64,000 bases of DNA from Staphylococcus equorum (lineage in GTDB: Bacteria > Bacillota > Bacilli > Staphylococcales > Staphylococcaceae), in assembly GCF_029531845.1 (NCBI RefSeq), contig NZ_JAMBPV010000005.1, positions 62,001 to 126,000 on the forward strand. Reading direction: 5' to 3'. Below the pieces are notes generated by a model. That model saw nothing but the letters and a program-made list of their open reading frames with translations. It did not search any database and was not told where the DNA came from. This document shows, in pieces, positions 8,950 to 17,217 of the stretch. The translations under genes were made by a program, and so were the position numbers. How positions within the stretch are numbered: position 1 is the first letter of the stretch; each line of letters begins with the position of its first letter.

Positions 8950-11900
8950 TTACATACCAAAATTCATTGCTCTCATTCTTGATTTCTTACCTAGTCCTTG
9001 TGAAACATCGTCGGTGTTGAATCCTTTAGGTTGTTCTTCAATGTGTTTATTACTTCTTGCAATTTCCATTAAAGCATCTAGTTGTTTCTGTTGGTTCGCA
9101 ATCATTCGTAGTAATAAGTTTGTATTGTCGCCACCTGTGTTATTACCACTAGTAGATGGTGTTGGTACTTGATTAGGTCTTTTATTCTTCTTATCCTTAA
9201 TTTTACTTTGCGCATAAGTGATAAGTTTCATTGCGTCACTTGCACGTGCTGGATCAAGTGGAACTACAACTTCACTGTGTCCATCTTCTGCAAGGTTGTA
9301 CATACCATTAGAGTTAATGATCCCACCTGTGGCATAACCATGGCCTTTACCGATAGCGTTCAACATACCTTTAGCACCATAACGACCTTTAGCGTATTTA
9401 ATGCCCGCCAATAAATTATCAAGACCATTCATGATATTACCATGACCTTTATGTTTATTAGCGTTGAACGTGCCGGGTTTAACTTGTACCAAACCTTGCG
9501 CACGCCCATCAGCTAAACCGTCAGTACCACCCATAGCTTTTGCGTTGCCACCAGACTCTGTTTGTATCTGTTTCAACCATGCGTTAACATACGATGCTGA
9601 GGTTGGAAGACCATTCATTTGTAAAGCTTTTTTAACTTGTGGTTTCCATTTACCAGCACCTTTACCTCCGCCGTCGTTTTTCTTCAACCAATCAAGTGGG
9701 TCAATAGGTGTACCGTTTTTCTGTACTTCAAAGTGTAAATGTGGTCCCGATGAACGACCCGAGTTACCAGACACACCAAGTTCATCACCTGGTTTAACTT
9801 GTTTACTTCCGCTGAAAGCATGTTTACTCATATGACCGTAAATGACTTTATGAGCACCGCTGACAATATCAACCATGTTACCAAACCCACCGTTCCAACC
9901 ACTTCGAGCTGTTGCTTTACCAGATAGAACAGAATACAATTTATCGTAAATATAGTTAATATCTACACCCATATGCGGACCAGCAAACGGGTAACCCGGC
10001 GCTCGACCGTCTGGGCTGTACGGGAAGTTAATGCCTTTAGATAGGTCAATGTAACTACCGTCACCATCGCCCTCTAATTCAGTGAACCATCCAGACACTA
10101 AATCCTTAAGTCCTTTTTTTAAACCATCATAAGCCCATGATATTGTACCGCCCATCGCTTCCCCGCCTACACCAGAGAAGTCAATACCGAAATGATTCAT
10201 CACCTTACCAATGAGTTTACCGGGATTTGTAGCATAATCCATTACGTCGCCAATAGCTTTACCAAAAGTATCTTTCGCTTTCTTAGCTTGGTCTTTTGTC
10301 CAATCCCATGCACCTTTTGAACCGTCGGCTATTGCTGTAGCTGGATTCCAACTACAGCCACCACCTTTATTATTTGCTGGTACATCACCGTACACTTCGT
10401 CATGTTTTTTATGTTTTTTACCGTTTTTCAACAAGTCCATACCTGTTATACCAGTACCAGTTGAAAGATGTGGACGTAAAGCTTTAGATTGCATACCATT
10501 GTGAACTGCGTCACCACGTTTAAGCCTTACAACTTTGTTGCGTCCTTTAACCTGTTGTAAGTCACCATTTCTACGTTGTATAATTTCCTTGTGACCACCA
10601 GGACCACGTGCGTTACCTAAACCTTTATCATTAACCACTGCTCTAGTTGATTTTGTCAGTTGTCCTTGTGAGTTAGTTTGTACTCCCAGACTTGCTGCGG
10701 TACCAGTTGATAATGGTTTGATTTTATTCTTGATAAGTTTTTTCTTCATAATCTTATTTGATAGTGAGTTGATTCCATCTATCATAGCGTTCAGTCCAGA
10801 AATAGCACCGTTCGCCACACCTTTACCAAGATCTGTAGCAACTTTCTTGAATCCATCTTTAGCATTTTTAATAAACCCTTTTAACTTATCTAGCCATTCA
10901 ACGCCTTTGTTATACATGGCTTTGAAACCATTAACGACTCCACCTTTGGCTCCAGTGGCTAAATCGACAACTGATTTTTTTAGACCCTTCCACTTATCTA
11001 TTACTACGTTTTTCAATTTCTGCGTAATATCTGTAGCTGATTTTTTCAAACCATTGAAACGATCTTTTACACCGTTCCATAAAGATTTAGCTACATTGAC
11101 TACTGTATCTTTCAGTATTCTCCACAATTTCACAACTGCATTTTTCAATGCTCTTGTAATGTTTTGTAAATTTTTACTCATTCCTGAGAAGTTACCACGT
11201 AAAAGATTTGATAAAGCTTTTGCAATATTTACTAATACAGTTCTCATTGTTGAGAAAATTACAGTTGTGGCTTTTTTAAGTCCTGAGAAAATAGCCTTAA
11301 CTGCACCGGACATCCCTCTGAATTTTGAAGTCACCCATTTGTTAACAAATCCAACTGGGTTAGTTATTGCCAATTTTATGTTTGACCACACGGCTTTAGT
11401 AAATTTCCAAATACCAGTAAAAATCGAACGTGTAAAACTACCAATCCAACCAAATACTTTTTTCACTACGTCCCATATCGAACCTAGTACGGATGTGAAA
11501 GTACCTTTTACTGAACCAAGTGAACCTGTTACAACTTTCTTGATTAAGTTTAATACTAGTTTGAATACACCAAAGATTTTACCAACGAACCAAAGTTGTA
11601 CTAAATTCCAAATGAATTGTAATGCGCCAAAGAATATGTTTTTTACACCTGACCACATTAATTTGAAGTTACCTGTAAACAGTCCTGAGAATACCTGTAT
11701 TATACCCATGATAACTTTTAGTCCACCATTTACTACACCCTTGATAGCCTCCCAAGTTGAGACGAAAATATATTTGATAATCGCCCAGCCAACTTTAAAT
11801 ATAGCTTGTATGCCCGGCATAATAAATTTAATAAAGGATAAGATTCCTCCAAATACAGATTTGAATAATGAACCTATTCCTGAAAGTATTGGTCGTATTA

Positions 11901-13701
11901 TAGACCAAACAATCATGAATCCGGATTTAATGTTATTCAATGCCTGCATGAATTGTGGACCATTCTCAGCCCAAAATTGACCGAAAGTTTTAGCTAGTTG
12001 TCTACCGAATTTTGCGATTGCATTACCAATAGGTGTAAGCACCGTCATGATACCCGACCACAATATTTTAAATCCAGCTACAACACCATTGATTGCACCG
12101 TTCACAATATTTCTGAACGTTTCAGATTTCTTATAAGCTATGACAAAGGCTGCACCAAGTGCGACAATAGCTGCGACAATCCAACCAACTGGACCAGTAG
12201 CAACTAACAGCGCTGCACCCAACTTAGGAAACAGTGTCGTAATACCAGCGATGATTCCACCAGCTGATTTACTTGCGACCGCTACTTTTCCGATGATTCC
12301 AAGGAATTTGCCAAATGGACCAAACACACCTGCAATCATAAATCCTAACTTACTGAATATTTTTAGTAACGGTCCTACTACAACGAGTGTTAGAGCTGAC
12401 CATTTAATTATTCCACCCAATACTTTCTGTGTAGAACCATTTAAACTATTCCACCAATCAACAACACCACTAATACCATTAGCAATAACTGTAAAAGCAT
12501 TTGCTAATTTAACACCAGTTTGTGTTGCCCATTTCTGAGCACCGTCTGATTGTAATAACTTTTCAAACTCATGTAACGAACCTTTAGCCTGTTCAAACAC
12601 ACCACTTAATAGACTTTCACCAATCATACCTACATAAGCTTTAGTATTCTGAACCATACCTTGCCAAGATTTAGAGTAAGCACCAGCCATACCTCCAGCG
12701 AAATCATCCATTACTGTGGTAAAGTCTTTCGCGCTCACTTCTCCGGCTGTGACCATTTCTCTAAACGCATCGTAAGATACACCTAAGTGTTTAGCCAATG
12801 CGTTACTGAAACCGGGCATGCCTTCTTCAACCATGTTTAACTCTTGGGTCATTAACTTACCTTGACCTTGCACACGGTTAAATATCATTGCCATTTCTGA
12901 TACAGGTCTGTTACTACCAACTGCTGCATCACCAACAAGTTTGATATATTTCTCTAACTCTTTACCTTCACTTACACCTGCTGCCAAAGCACCTGCTGCA
13001 ACGTCGGTACCTTCTGCCATTGTGGTCATACCACCTTTAATAGCATTGGTTATCTGTCCAGTGATTGAACCTACTTCTTTAGTTGAATAACCCAATCCTT
13101 CAAGTTTCGCTTTAGCTGTATCCAAACCTACAAGTCTATCGAAACCAAGTTTTGCAGTTATACCACCCATAGCAGCACCAGCTATTAATGCGGGTTTGGT
13201 AATTTTACTTGTAAGAGTCGAGCCGATTTCAGCCATTTGGGTCGATACGCCTCTTATCTTCGTACTCATACCTTCAAAGCCTTTACCCATCTTAGCCCAA
13301 CCTGTATTGTCTACTTTTTGAGCTGTTTTAAATTCATTCATCTCATTTGTAGTGTTAACAATTTGACGACCTAAGAAGTGCATTTCTCTTTCTTGGTCAG
13401 ATATACTTTTCTGTAAACCTAAAGCCTGACTACTCGAATAACCTTGAGCTTTTCCAACTTCATGATATTGCCTTGTTAGTTCTTTTAAATTTTGTCTTGA
13501 TGCTTTATGGGCTAAAGTTAAATCTTTAACGTTCTTTTCATATGAAGCAACGCTTTTCTCACCATATTGTAACTTCTTTGATGAAGTAGATACTTCACTT
13601 TTCAAGGCTCTAAACGATTTGTTTATCTCACCAACTGTACGCTTGATACCCATATCTTTCATGGATAATTCTATTCGCATACTTCTTATATCTTCTGCCA
13701 T
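8950..13701 (-). CDS. Tape measure protein with M23 peptidase and lysozyme-like domains
   Basis: The largest gene (1,583 residues) sets tail length and ends inside the tube. Residues 1-130 are coiled coil, about 190-370 form the TP901-type tape measure core (GFDRLVGLDTAKAKL), and 420-950 hold many hydrophobic and amphipathic repeats (GIWKFTKAVWSNIK-like). Near residues 1240-1325 an M23 metallopeptidase domain is complete: HMGVD, YGHM and GPHLHFE supply the zinc ligands. A transglycosylase-like domain follows at about 1355-1470, with Glu in IQTESGGN and GLVQVKPGTF. These two would open peptidoglycan during DNA injection. Long opposite-strand frames here are composition shadows. Confidence 0.95.
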   Translation of the reverse strand: MAEDIRSMRIELSMKDMGIKRTVGEINKSFRALKSEVSTSSKKLQYGEKSVASYEKNVKDLTLAHKASRQNLKELTRQYHEVGKAQGYSSSQALGLQKSISDQEREMHFLGRQIVNTTNEMNEFKTAQKVDNTGWAKMGKGFEGMSTKIRGVSTQMAEIGSTLTSKITKPALIAGAAMGGITAKLGFDRLVGLDTAKAKLEGLGYSTKEVGSITGQITNAIKGGMTTMAEGTDVAAGALAAGVSEGKELEKYIKLVGDAAVGSNRPVSEMAMIFNRVQGQGKLMTQELNMVEEGMPGFSNALAKHLGVSYDAFREMVTAGEVSAKDFTTVMDDFAGGMAGAYSKSWQGMVQNTKAYVGMIGESLLSGVFEQAKGSLHEFEKLLQSDGAQKWATQTGVKLANAFTVIANGISGVVDWWNSLNGSTQKVLGGIIKWSALTLVVVGPLLKIFSKLGFMIAGVFGPFGKFLGIIGKVAVASKSAGGIIAGITTLFPKLGAALLVATGPVGWIVAAIVALGAAFVIAYKKSETFRNIVNGAINGVVAGFKILWSGIMTVLTPIGNAIAKFGRQLAKTFGQFWAENGPQFMQALNNIKSGFMIVWSIIRPILSGIGSLFKSVFGGILSFIKFIMPGIQAIFKVGWAIIKYIFVSTWEAIKGVVNGGLKVIMGIIQVFSGLFTGNFKLMWSGVKNIFFGALQFIWNLVQLWFVGKIFGVFKLVLNLIKKVVTGSLGSVKGTFTSVLGSIWDVVKKVFGWIGSFTRSIFTGIWKFTKAVWSNIKLAITNPVGFVNKWVTSKFRGMSGAVKAIFSGLKKATTVIFSTMRTVLVNIAKALSNLLRGNFSGMSKNLQNITRALKNAVVKLWRILKDTVVNVAKSLWNGVKDRFNGLKKSATDITQKLKNVVIDKWKGLKKSVVDLATGAKGGVVNGFKAMYNKGVEWLDKLKGFIKNAKDGFKKVATDLGKGVANGAISGLNAMIDGINSLSNKIMKKKLIKNKIKPLSTGTAASLGVQTNSQGQLTKSTRAVVNDKGLGNARGPGGHKEIIQRRNGDLQQVKGRNKVVRLKRGDAVHNGMQSKALRPHLSTGTGITGMDLLKNGKKHKKHDEVYGDVPANNKGGGCSWNPATAIADGSKGAWDWTKDQAKKAKDTFGKAIGDVMDYATNPGKLIGKVMNHFGIDFSGVGGEAMGGTISWAYDGLKKGLKDLVSGWFTELEGDGDGSYIDLSKGINFPYSPDGRAPGYPFAGPHMGVDINYIYDKLYSVLSGKATARSGWNGGFGNMVDIVSGAHKVIYGHMSKHAFSGSKQVKPGDELGVSGNSGRSSGPHLHFEVQKNGTPIDPLDWLKKNDGGGKGAGKWKPQVKKALQMNGLPTSASYVNAWLKQIQTESGGNAKAMGGTDGLADGRAQGLVQVKPGTFNANKHKGHGNIMNGLDNLLAGIKYAKGRYGAKGMLNAIGKGHGYATGGIINSNGMYNLAEDGHSEVVVPLDPARASDAMKLITYAQSKIKDKKNKRPNQVPTPSTSGNNTGGDNTNLLLRMIANQQKQLDALMEIARSNKHIEEQPKGFNTDDVSQGLGKKSRMRAMNFGM

Positions 13702-13731
13702 TTCCTCACCTACCTTTCAAATGTATTTTCG

Positions 13732-13839
13732 TTAGATAGAGAATGCAGTAATCATCGATTCACATTTGTAATTAATAGGTACATTCAGAAACGCAAGTAA
13801 CATACTTGATTCGTAATTCAACTCACTATCCTTTTTCAT
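13732..13839 (-). CDS. Small phage ORF between tail chaperone and tape measure (35 aa)
   Basis: A 35-residue reading frame (MKKDSELNYESSMLLAFLNV…) starting at an ATG at 13839 with GGGGTGAC upstream. It lies in the same frame as the preceding chaperone gene, separated only by its TGA, a TAA and four sense codons. Its YESSMLLAF resembles the preceding gene's end, KESMLDAF. It may be a true small tail-assembly gene or a detached C-terminal piece of the chaperone. I cannot assign a function. Confidence 0.4.
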   Translation of the reverse strand: MKKDSELNYESSMLLAFLNVPINYKCESMITAFSI

Positions 13840-13854
13840 CTTGTCACCCCTTTA

Positions 13855-14373
13855 TCAAGTGAACGCGTCTAACATTGACTCTTTGTGTTCTTTCTTCTTA
13901 GCCTCTCCGTTCAATTCATCGAATACAAAATAAAAAGGCATATCCAAAACATTGTTAATGTTCTGACCGCCTTCTTTCACCATGTCTTGTATCGTTGCTT
14001 TAAGATTGTTTTTATAATCTCCCCAACTGTTGACAGTGGTTTGTTTTATTTCTTTATCAGTCACTTCATCATCGACACCCCGACCGCTTGCAACGAATGT
14101 CACCTGTTCATATAGGTTTGTTATCGCTTTGTATAGTGGTAGTCCATCGATTAGCTGTGACTTGGTAAACTGTTCATCATAAATTCTCACAACAAGGTCA
14201 AGCAACTGGTGTAAATCTTTTAAATTAGGGCTATTGTTTGAAGATGAAAGGAAATCTACACATTCATATACGAGGGATAACTTTAAAGAAGGGCGCGTGT
14301 TGAATGTGTCCCACTTCAAAGGTTCACCCGATGAATCAAATTGCGTAACAAATTCTATACTGTTACTTTTCAT
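13855..14373 (-). CDS. Tail assembly chaperone, second (gpGT-position) protein
   Basis: A 172-residue protein between the first chaperone and the tape measure gene, where phages encode the T part of the G/GT tail chaperones. Its N-terminal half parallels the neighbouring 105-residue chaperone: DEQFTKSQLIDGLP against NNQFTPDQLMDGLH, and VTFVASG against IEFISTG. The C-terminal half carries VNSWGDYKNNLKATIQDMVKEGGQNINNVLDMPFYFVFDEL, like known GT extensions. Here it has its own ATG (14373) with AAGGCGAG upstream, rather than an obvious slippery heptamer joining it to the first gene. The start upstream of the ATG would be TTG and is less likely. Confidence 0.75.
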   Translation of the reverse strand: MKSNSIEFVTQFDSSGEPLKWDTFNTRPSLKLSLVYECVDFLSSSNNSPNLKDLHQLLDLVVRIYDEQFTKSQLIDGLPLYKAITNLYEQVTFVASGRGVDDEVTDKEIKQTTVNSWGDYKNNLKATIQDMVKEGGQNINNVLDMPFYFVFDELNGEAKKKEHKESMLDAFT

Positions 14374-14391
14374 CGTCAATCACTCGCCTTA

Positions 14392-14709
14392 TTATTTTTT
14401 AGGAAGTTCACCAGTAGAGATAAACTCGATATTTTCTCTAATAACTCTAACCGCATCTGGAGCATGTAATCCGTCCATTAATTGGTCAGGTGTGAATTGG
14501 TTGTTGTAAAGGTCGCAAATAACTTGCATCATTTCGTCCATTGCTTCCATTTCTGATTTATCTTCTAATTTTTCTAACTGTTTTGTAGCTTTCATTAATT
14601 TACTGAAAGGAATAAAAGTTGGTGATTTAAATTCTTGTGTTACTAATTCCCCGTTGTCTTTAACTTCTTGGATTAATTCAATACTCATTTGTTTAGTTTT
14701 AGTTGTCAT
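14392..14709 (-). CDS. Tail assembly chaperone (gpG-like)
   Basis: A 105-residue protein just downstream of the major tail gene. It contains FIPFSKLMKATKQLEKLEDK and DLYNNQFTPDQLMDGLHAPDAVRVIREN, consistent with the small chaperones that coat the tape measure protein before tube assembly. The gene ends CCT AAA AAA TAA TAA; slipping in either direction there gives only a few extra residues, so the usual fused product is not encoded across this junction. The ATG at 14709 has GAGGTAATTATC upstream. Position and paralogy with the next gene are the main support. Confidence 0.75.
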   Translation of the reverse strand: MTTKTKQMSIELIQEVKDNGELVTQEFKSPTFIPFSKLMKATKQLEKLEDKSEMEAMDEMMQVICDLYNNQFTPDQLMDGLHAPDAVRVIRENIEFISTGELPKK

Positions 14710-14741
14710 AGATAATTACCTCTTTTGTTTTATTTTTTGTT

Positions 14742-14775
14742 ATAAGAAAAGAGATATCCACATTTTGGATACCTC
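14742..14775 (-). terminator. Terminator after the major tail gene
   Basis: On the minus strand GAGGTATCC, a short loop and GGATATCTC (one G-T pair) are followed by TTTTCTTAT. It lies just beyond the stop of the +1-frame extension of the major tail gene and upstream of the chaperones. It would reduce downstream expression relative to the abundant tail tube protein. Confidence 0.75.
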
Positions 14776-14794
14776 GTTCATGATTACTTTGCCC

Positions 14795-14860
14795 CTATTC
14801 TGCAACAATTGATGCTGAATCAATATCAGCATTAACCACTACGTTTTGGGGAACCTTAGG
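14795..14860 (-). other. Putative +1-frame C-terminal extension of the major tail protein
   Basis: The major tail frame ends ACA CCC TAA. In the +1 frame the sequence stays open from CCT at 14860 to TAG at 14795 and encodes PKVPQNVVVNADIDSASIVA then E. This closely resembles the in-frame end of the Ig-like protein at 16880-17149 (PENVEVNANEDSADVSAE). A +1 slip of the proline tRNA from CCC to CCT at the stop would add 20 residues. Listeria phage PSA is known to use +1 frameshifting at proline codons before the stops of the same two structural genes. Confidence 0.65.
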
Positions 14861-15443
14861 GTGTAACTGGTTTAGCGTCAGGATGTGCTACACCAAATAC
14901 TTTTTGATAGATAGCGTCGCGCATCTTAGTTTCGCCTTTTTCGTCACGTCCAAGAATCATTGCTTGCTTACCTTCAACACCTTTGATGTCTGTAGGCATG
15001 AATTCACCAGTAGAAGCATCTTGTGAGAACTCAACGCCGTCTTCTTTAGTTTGTCCAGAAACTTCAGGGAATGTGAATAATCCTTTTGGTAAACCAACAT
15101 ATTCAACTGCGCCTGATTCCATAGTTTTTTCAAAGATAACTGAAACGTATGGTGGTGTATTATCTCCAACATAAACAAGTCCATCGTCTGTTTTAGTTAA
15201 ACCGAATAAAGCGACACGATCTTCTAATGGTAAATGATGGAATGTAGACTCAAGTTCAATCGTTCCGTTTGATACTGCCATTTCTGCTACAGAGTTATCA
15301 CCGTAAGCTTTTTCGATTGATTGTTCTTTAGACACTGATACTTCTTGTAAATATTCAATACGTTCTACTTTCTGTGCTTCTTCACCATGTACTTGGTAGT
15401 GAAAACCTGTTAATCCTGTAAATGAGTTATATTTTTTAGCCAT
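14856..15443 (-). CDS. Major tail (tube) protein, phi13 type
   Basis: A 195-residue tail tube subunit. MAKKYNSFTGLTGFHYQV, YLQEVSVSKEQSIEKAYGDN, ATVE-like IELESTFHHLPLEDRVALFGL and YVGLPKGLFTFPEVSGQTKED match the phi13/TP901-type major tail family. It follows the tail completion gene with one base of overlap and precedes the chaperones and tape measure, as expected. Its zero frame ends at CCC TAA, a plausible +1 slippery stop (see the separate extension entry). A terminator downstream fits its need for high expression. Confidence 0.92.
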   Translation of the reverse strand: MAKKYNSFTGLTGFHYQVHGEEAQKVERIEYLQEVSVSKEQSIEKAYGDNSVAEMAVSNGTIELESTFHHLPLEDRVALFGLTKTDDGLVYVGDNTPPYVSVIFEKTMESGAVEYVGLPKGLFTFPEVSGQTKEDGVEFSQDASTGEFMPTDIKGVEGKQAMILGRDEKGETKMRDAIYQKVFGVAHPDAKPVTP

Positions 15444-15859
15444 TATAAATACCCCTTGTTAATATATTTTTTGCCTCTGTATTGTTTAGAGGTTTGATAC
15501 AATTTGAAATCTGGGTAGTATTCAGGTTTGAATGAATTGAATTCTCCAAAACCGAATTGCTCCCACATGATTTTTGAAACACATAAAATAAGCTCCCTAC
15601 TGAGTAAGGAGCCATTGACTTGATTATTTTGTTGTTTAACGAACACATCTATTTGTAGTAAATACTCGTAAGTTAAAGGATTGTCATCTGCAAAATCTGA
15701 CATCACCGGACTAAACACTTCATCAATAACAATTACGTTTTGAGAAATGTCGTTAGCGTTAGGGTGAATAAGAAATTCAATATCACCATTTCGGAAATGT
15801 TTAGAAATGACAGGGTCATCTAATAGAGCATTGTGAATCTCGATGAACAAATCTGTCAT
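15443..15859 (-). CDS. Tail completion/terminator-like protein
   Basis: A 138-residue protein directly before the major tail gene and after the HK97 gp10-like gene. That is the position of the tail terminator, which caps the tube and joins it to the head. Residues 1-35 are helical (LFIEIHNALLDDPVISKHF), and the middle has alternating strands typical of the family (NVIVIDEVFSPV, YEYLLQIDVFVKQ). Family membership is inferred mainly from length, order and this alternation. It overlaps its upstream neighbour by four bases. Confidence 0.65.
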   Translation of the reverse strand: MTDLFIEIHNALLDDPVISKHFRNGDIEFLIHPNANDISQNVIVIDEVFSPVMSDFADDNPLTYEYLLQIDVFVKQQNNQVNGSLLSRELILCVSKIMWEQFGFGEFNSFKPEYYPDFKLYQTSKQYRGKKYINKGYL

Positions 15860-16251
15860 CTCTTATTCATCTCCCTTTTGATGATGTCAAAATACTGGTC
15901 ATTGTAATAACGTAATACAGTGTTAACTGTTCCAGCTCCCCTAGGTTTGTAGAAAGAACCATTTTTAAGATAATGCCCTTGTTCATTAATGTAAGCTAAA
16001 GATTTATGATCTCCTCGCCAATAAATATTACCAATCATTTCAGAACCAACTTTATTGGGATTCCTTAAATCAGTACCGACAGCAAGTTCACCAGTATCTT
16101 TAACACGATTTAAATTAGTTGCGATTTTGTTCCTTATAAAGTTCCCACCAGCTTGTATAGCTTTCTTTTCTGCCTTGTTCATACTTGGTCGACTGTATAG
16201 TCTGCGAATATCATCTTCGATTGCTTCAAGACCTTCTATTTTTACGCCCAT
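15856..16251 (-). CDS. HK97 gp10-like head-tail protein
   Basis: A 131-residue protein of the HK97 gp10 family. It has GLEAIEDDIRRL at the start, AIQAGGNFIRNKIATNL in the centre, and YWRGDHKSLAYINEQGHYL followed by the basic end IIKREMNKR. These proteins are minor tail or neck components needed for head-tail joining. It overlaps the genes on both sides by a few bases (ATG/TGA-type coupling), consistent with one assembly operon. Confidence 0.8.
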   Translation of the reverse strand: MGVKIEGLEAIEDDIRRLYSRPSMNKAEKKAIQAGGNFIRNKIATNLNRVKDTGELAVGTDLRNPNKVGSEMIGNIYWRGDHKSLAYINEQGHYLKNGSFYKPRGAGTVNTVLRYYNDQYFDIIKREMNKR

Positions 16252-16574
16252 ATTTTAGAACCTACTATTTTAATAGTATTTTCATCTTTAGGAGCAACGT
16301 TTTTAATGTTAAATTCAGTGTCTTGATACATACCTGTCTGTATGATAAAGGTTTGGTTAACTTTAGGAACGAACTCTGGAAAAGTATTACGAACAACTAA
16401 CGTCACATTGACGCTGGAGGTTTCTAAACTACTTAGTTCAATATCTTTACTTGATGGTTCGTAAATTTCTCCCCATGATTTAAAAACTACTTCTTTTCCA
16501 CCCATACCAGGATAAGGACTATCAGTACCACTAGAGTAAAACGTTACAAAGTCTTGCATTGCATCAACTCTCAT
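16242..16574 (-). CDS. Head-tail connector/stopper protein
   Basis: A 110-residue protein in the head-closure position. VDAMQDFVTFYSS at the start, KSWGEIYEPSSKDIELSSLE in the middle and YQDTEFNIKNVAPKDENTIKIVG at the end resemble the phage head-tail joining (SPP1 gp16-like) family of small beta-barrels. These proteins seal the portal after DNA packaging. It overlaps both neighbouring genes. The start used is the ATG at 16574; no better internal start is evident. Confidence 0.72.
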   Translation of the reverse strand: MRVDAMQDFVTFYSSGTDSPYPGMGGKEVVFKSWGEIYEPSSKDIELSSLETSSVNVTLVVRNTFPEFVPKVNQTFIIQTGMYQDTEFNIKNVAPKDENTIKIVGSKIWA

Positions 16575-16863
16575 ACGGATAACCCCCCCTTAATTTCTGT
16601 ATGGTACCAAGCACACCATCTGGACACGTTTTATAATCAATGTCCGAATATGCGTATCGGCTTTGGAAGTAATGAGATGTGAGTAAGAAAACCCCACGTT
16701 CAAAAATCTTATTATCGATAAAATATTCTTCATTTCGTGTTAAATCATCAGGATAAACAGAGTCTTTAATTTCTGACTCTGCCCATTCCTTATACATTTC
16801 AATTAGTGAATCTTCCATTGAATGTGTGATGTGCATATGAAGCTTAAGGGTTTCCAAATCCAT
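16564..16863 (-). CDS. Head-tail connector (gp6/gp15-like adaptor)
   Basis: A 99-residue mostly helical protein: MDLETLKLHMHITHSMEDSLIEMYKEWAESEIKDSV resembles the phage gp6-like connector family, which starts with DLxxLKxxLRI-type segments. It includes RGVFLLTSHYFQSR and ends GTIQKLRGGYPYES. Adaptors of this kind form the ring below the portal. It stands between the Ig-like gene and the stopper, matching the usual order. The ATG at 16863 has AAAGGGTG upstream. Confidence 0.82.
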   Translation of the reverse strand: MDLETLKLHMHITHSMEDSLIEMYKEWAESEIKDSVYPDDLTRNEEYFIDNKIFERGVFLLTSHYFQSRYAYSDIDYKTCPDGVLGTIQKLRGGYPYES

Positions 16864-16879
16864 AATGAATCACCCTTTC

Positions 16880-17149
16880 TTATTCTGCCGATACATCCGC
16901 TGAATCTTCATTAGCGTTAACTTCAACGTTTTCAGGTTCTGTAGGTGCACTTTCTTTAGTAGTGAAAGCAGGAACATCAACTTTTGCTGATTCTCCTGAT
17001 TCGTTACTAAACGCCACTTCATAAGTACCTGCTGGATATTCAGTTCCAACTTCTAAACCTTCAACTGTTACTGACGCTGTACCATCCACTGAACGTTCTG
17101 CTTGTCCTACAACGGTTTGTCCTTGATAAACTTTTAATACATCTGCCAT
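16880..17149 (-). CDS. Ig/fibronectin-like small head or decoration protein
   Basis: An 89-residue acidic protein immediately after the capsid gene. MADVLKVYQGQTVVGQAERS…ASVTVEGLEVGTEYPAGTYEVAFSNE reads as a single beta-sandwich domain of the Ig-like/Fn3 type common on phage surfaces. The last 18 residues (PENVEVNANEDSADVSAE) form a linker-like tail that recurs in altered form in the +1 frames behind both the capsid and the major tail gene. It is probably displayed on the capsid and may bind host surface or stabilise the head. The ATG at 17149 is preceded by AGGAGGCAATACG. Confidence 0.75.
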   Translation of the reverse strand: MADVLKVYQGQTVVGQAERSVDGTASVTVEGLEVGTEYPAGTYEVAFSNESGESAKVDVPAFTTKESAPTEPENVEVNANEDSADVSAE

Positions 17150-17160
17150 CGTATTGCCTC

Positions 17161-17217
17161 CTAATTAACTGTTATTCTTGCTGATTTGATATTTGCCTTA
17201 ACATTAATGTTATTAGG
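17161..17217 (-). other. Putative +1-frame C-terminal extension (possibly relic) of the capsid protein
   Basis: The capsid frame ends GAA GCC TAA. In the +1 frame, CCT at 17217 to TAG at 17161 encodes PNNINVKANIKSARITVN. It aligns without gaps to the ends of the Ig-like protein and of the tail protein's +1 extension (P.N(V/I).V.A...SA). The codon before the stop is GCC rather than CCC, which should slip poorly. Either the signal has decayed or slippage occurs earlier at the CCC three codons upstream, which also leads into this frame. Confidence 0.5.

Noticed and set aside
10718-11980. A 420-codon plus-strand open frame
   Set aside because: It lies wholly opposite the tape measure gene, has no ribosome-binding site or family match, and reflects the repetitive composition of that gene.
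14374-14412. CCT AAA AAA TAA as a -1 frameshift site joining the two tail chaperones
   Set aside because: Neither shift opens a frame into the second gene, and the heptamer does not fit the canonical X XXY YYZ pattern.
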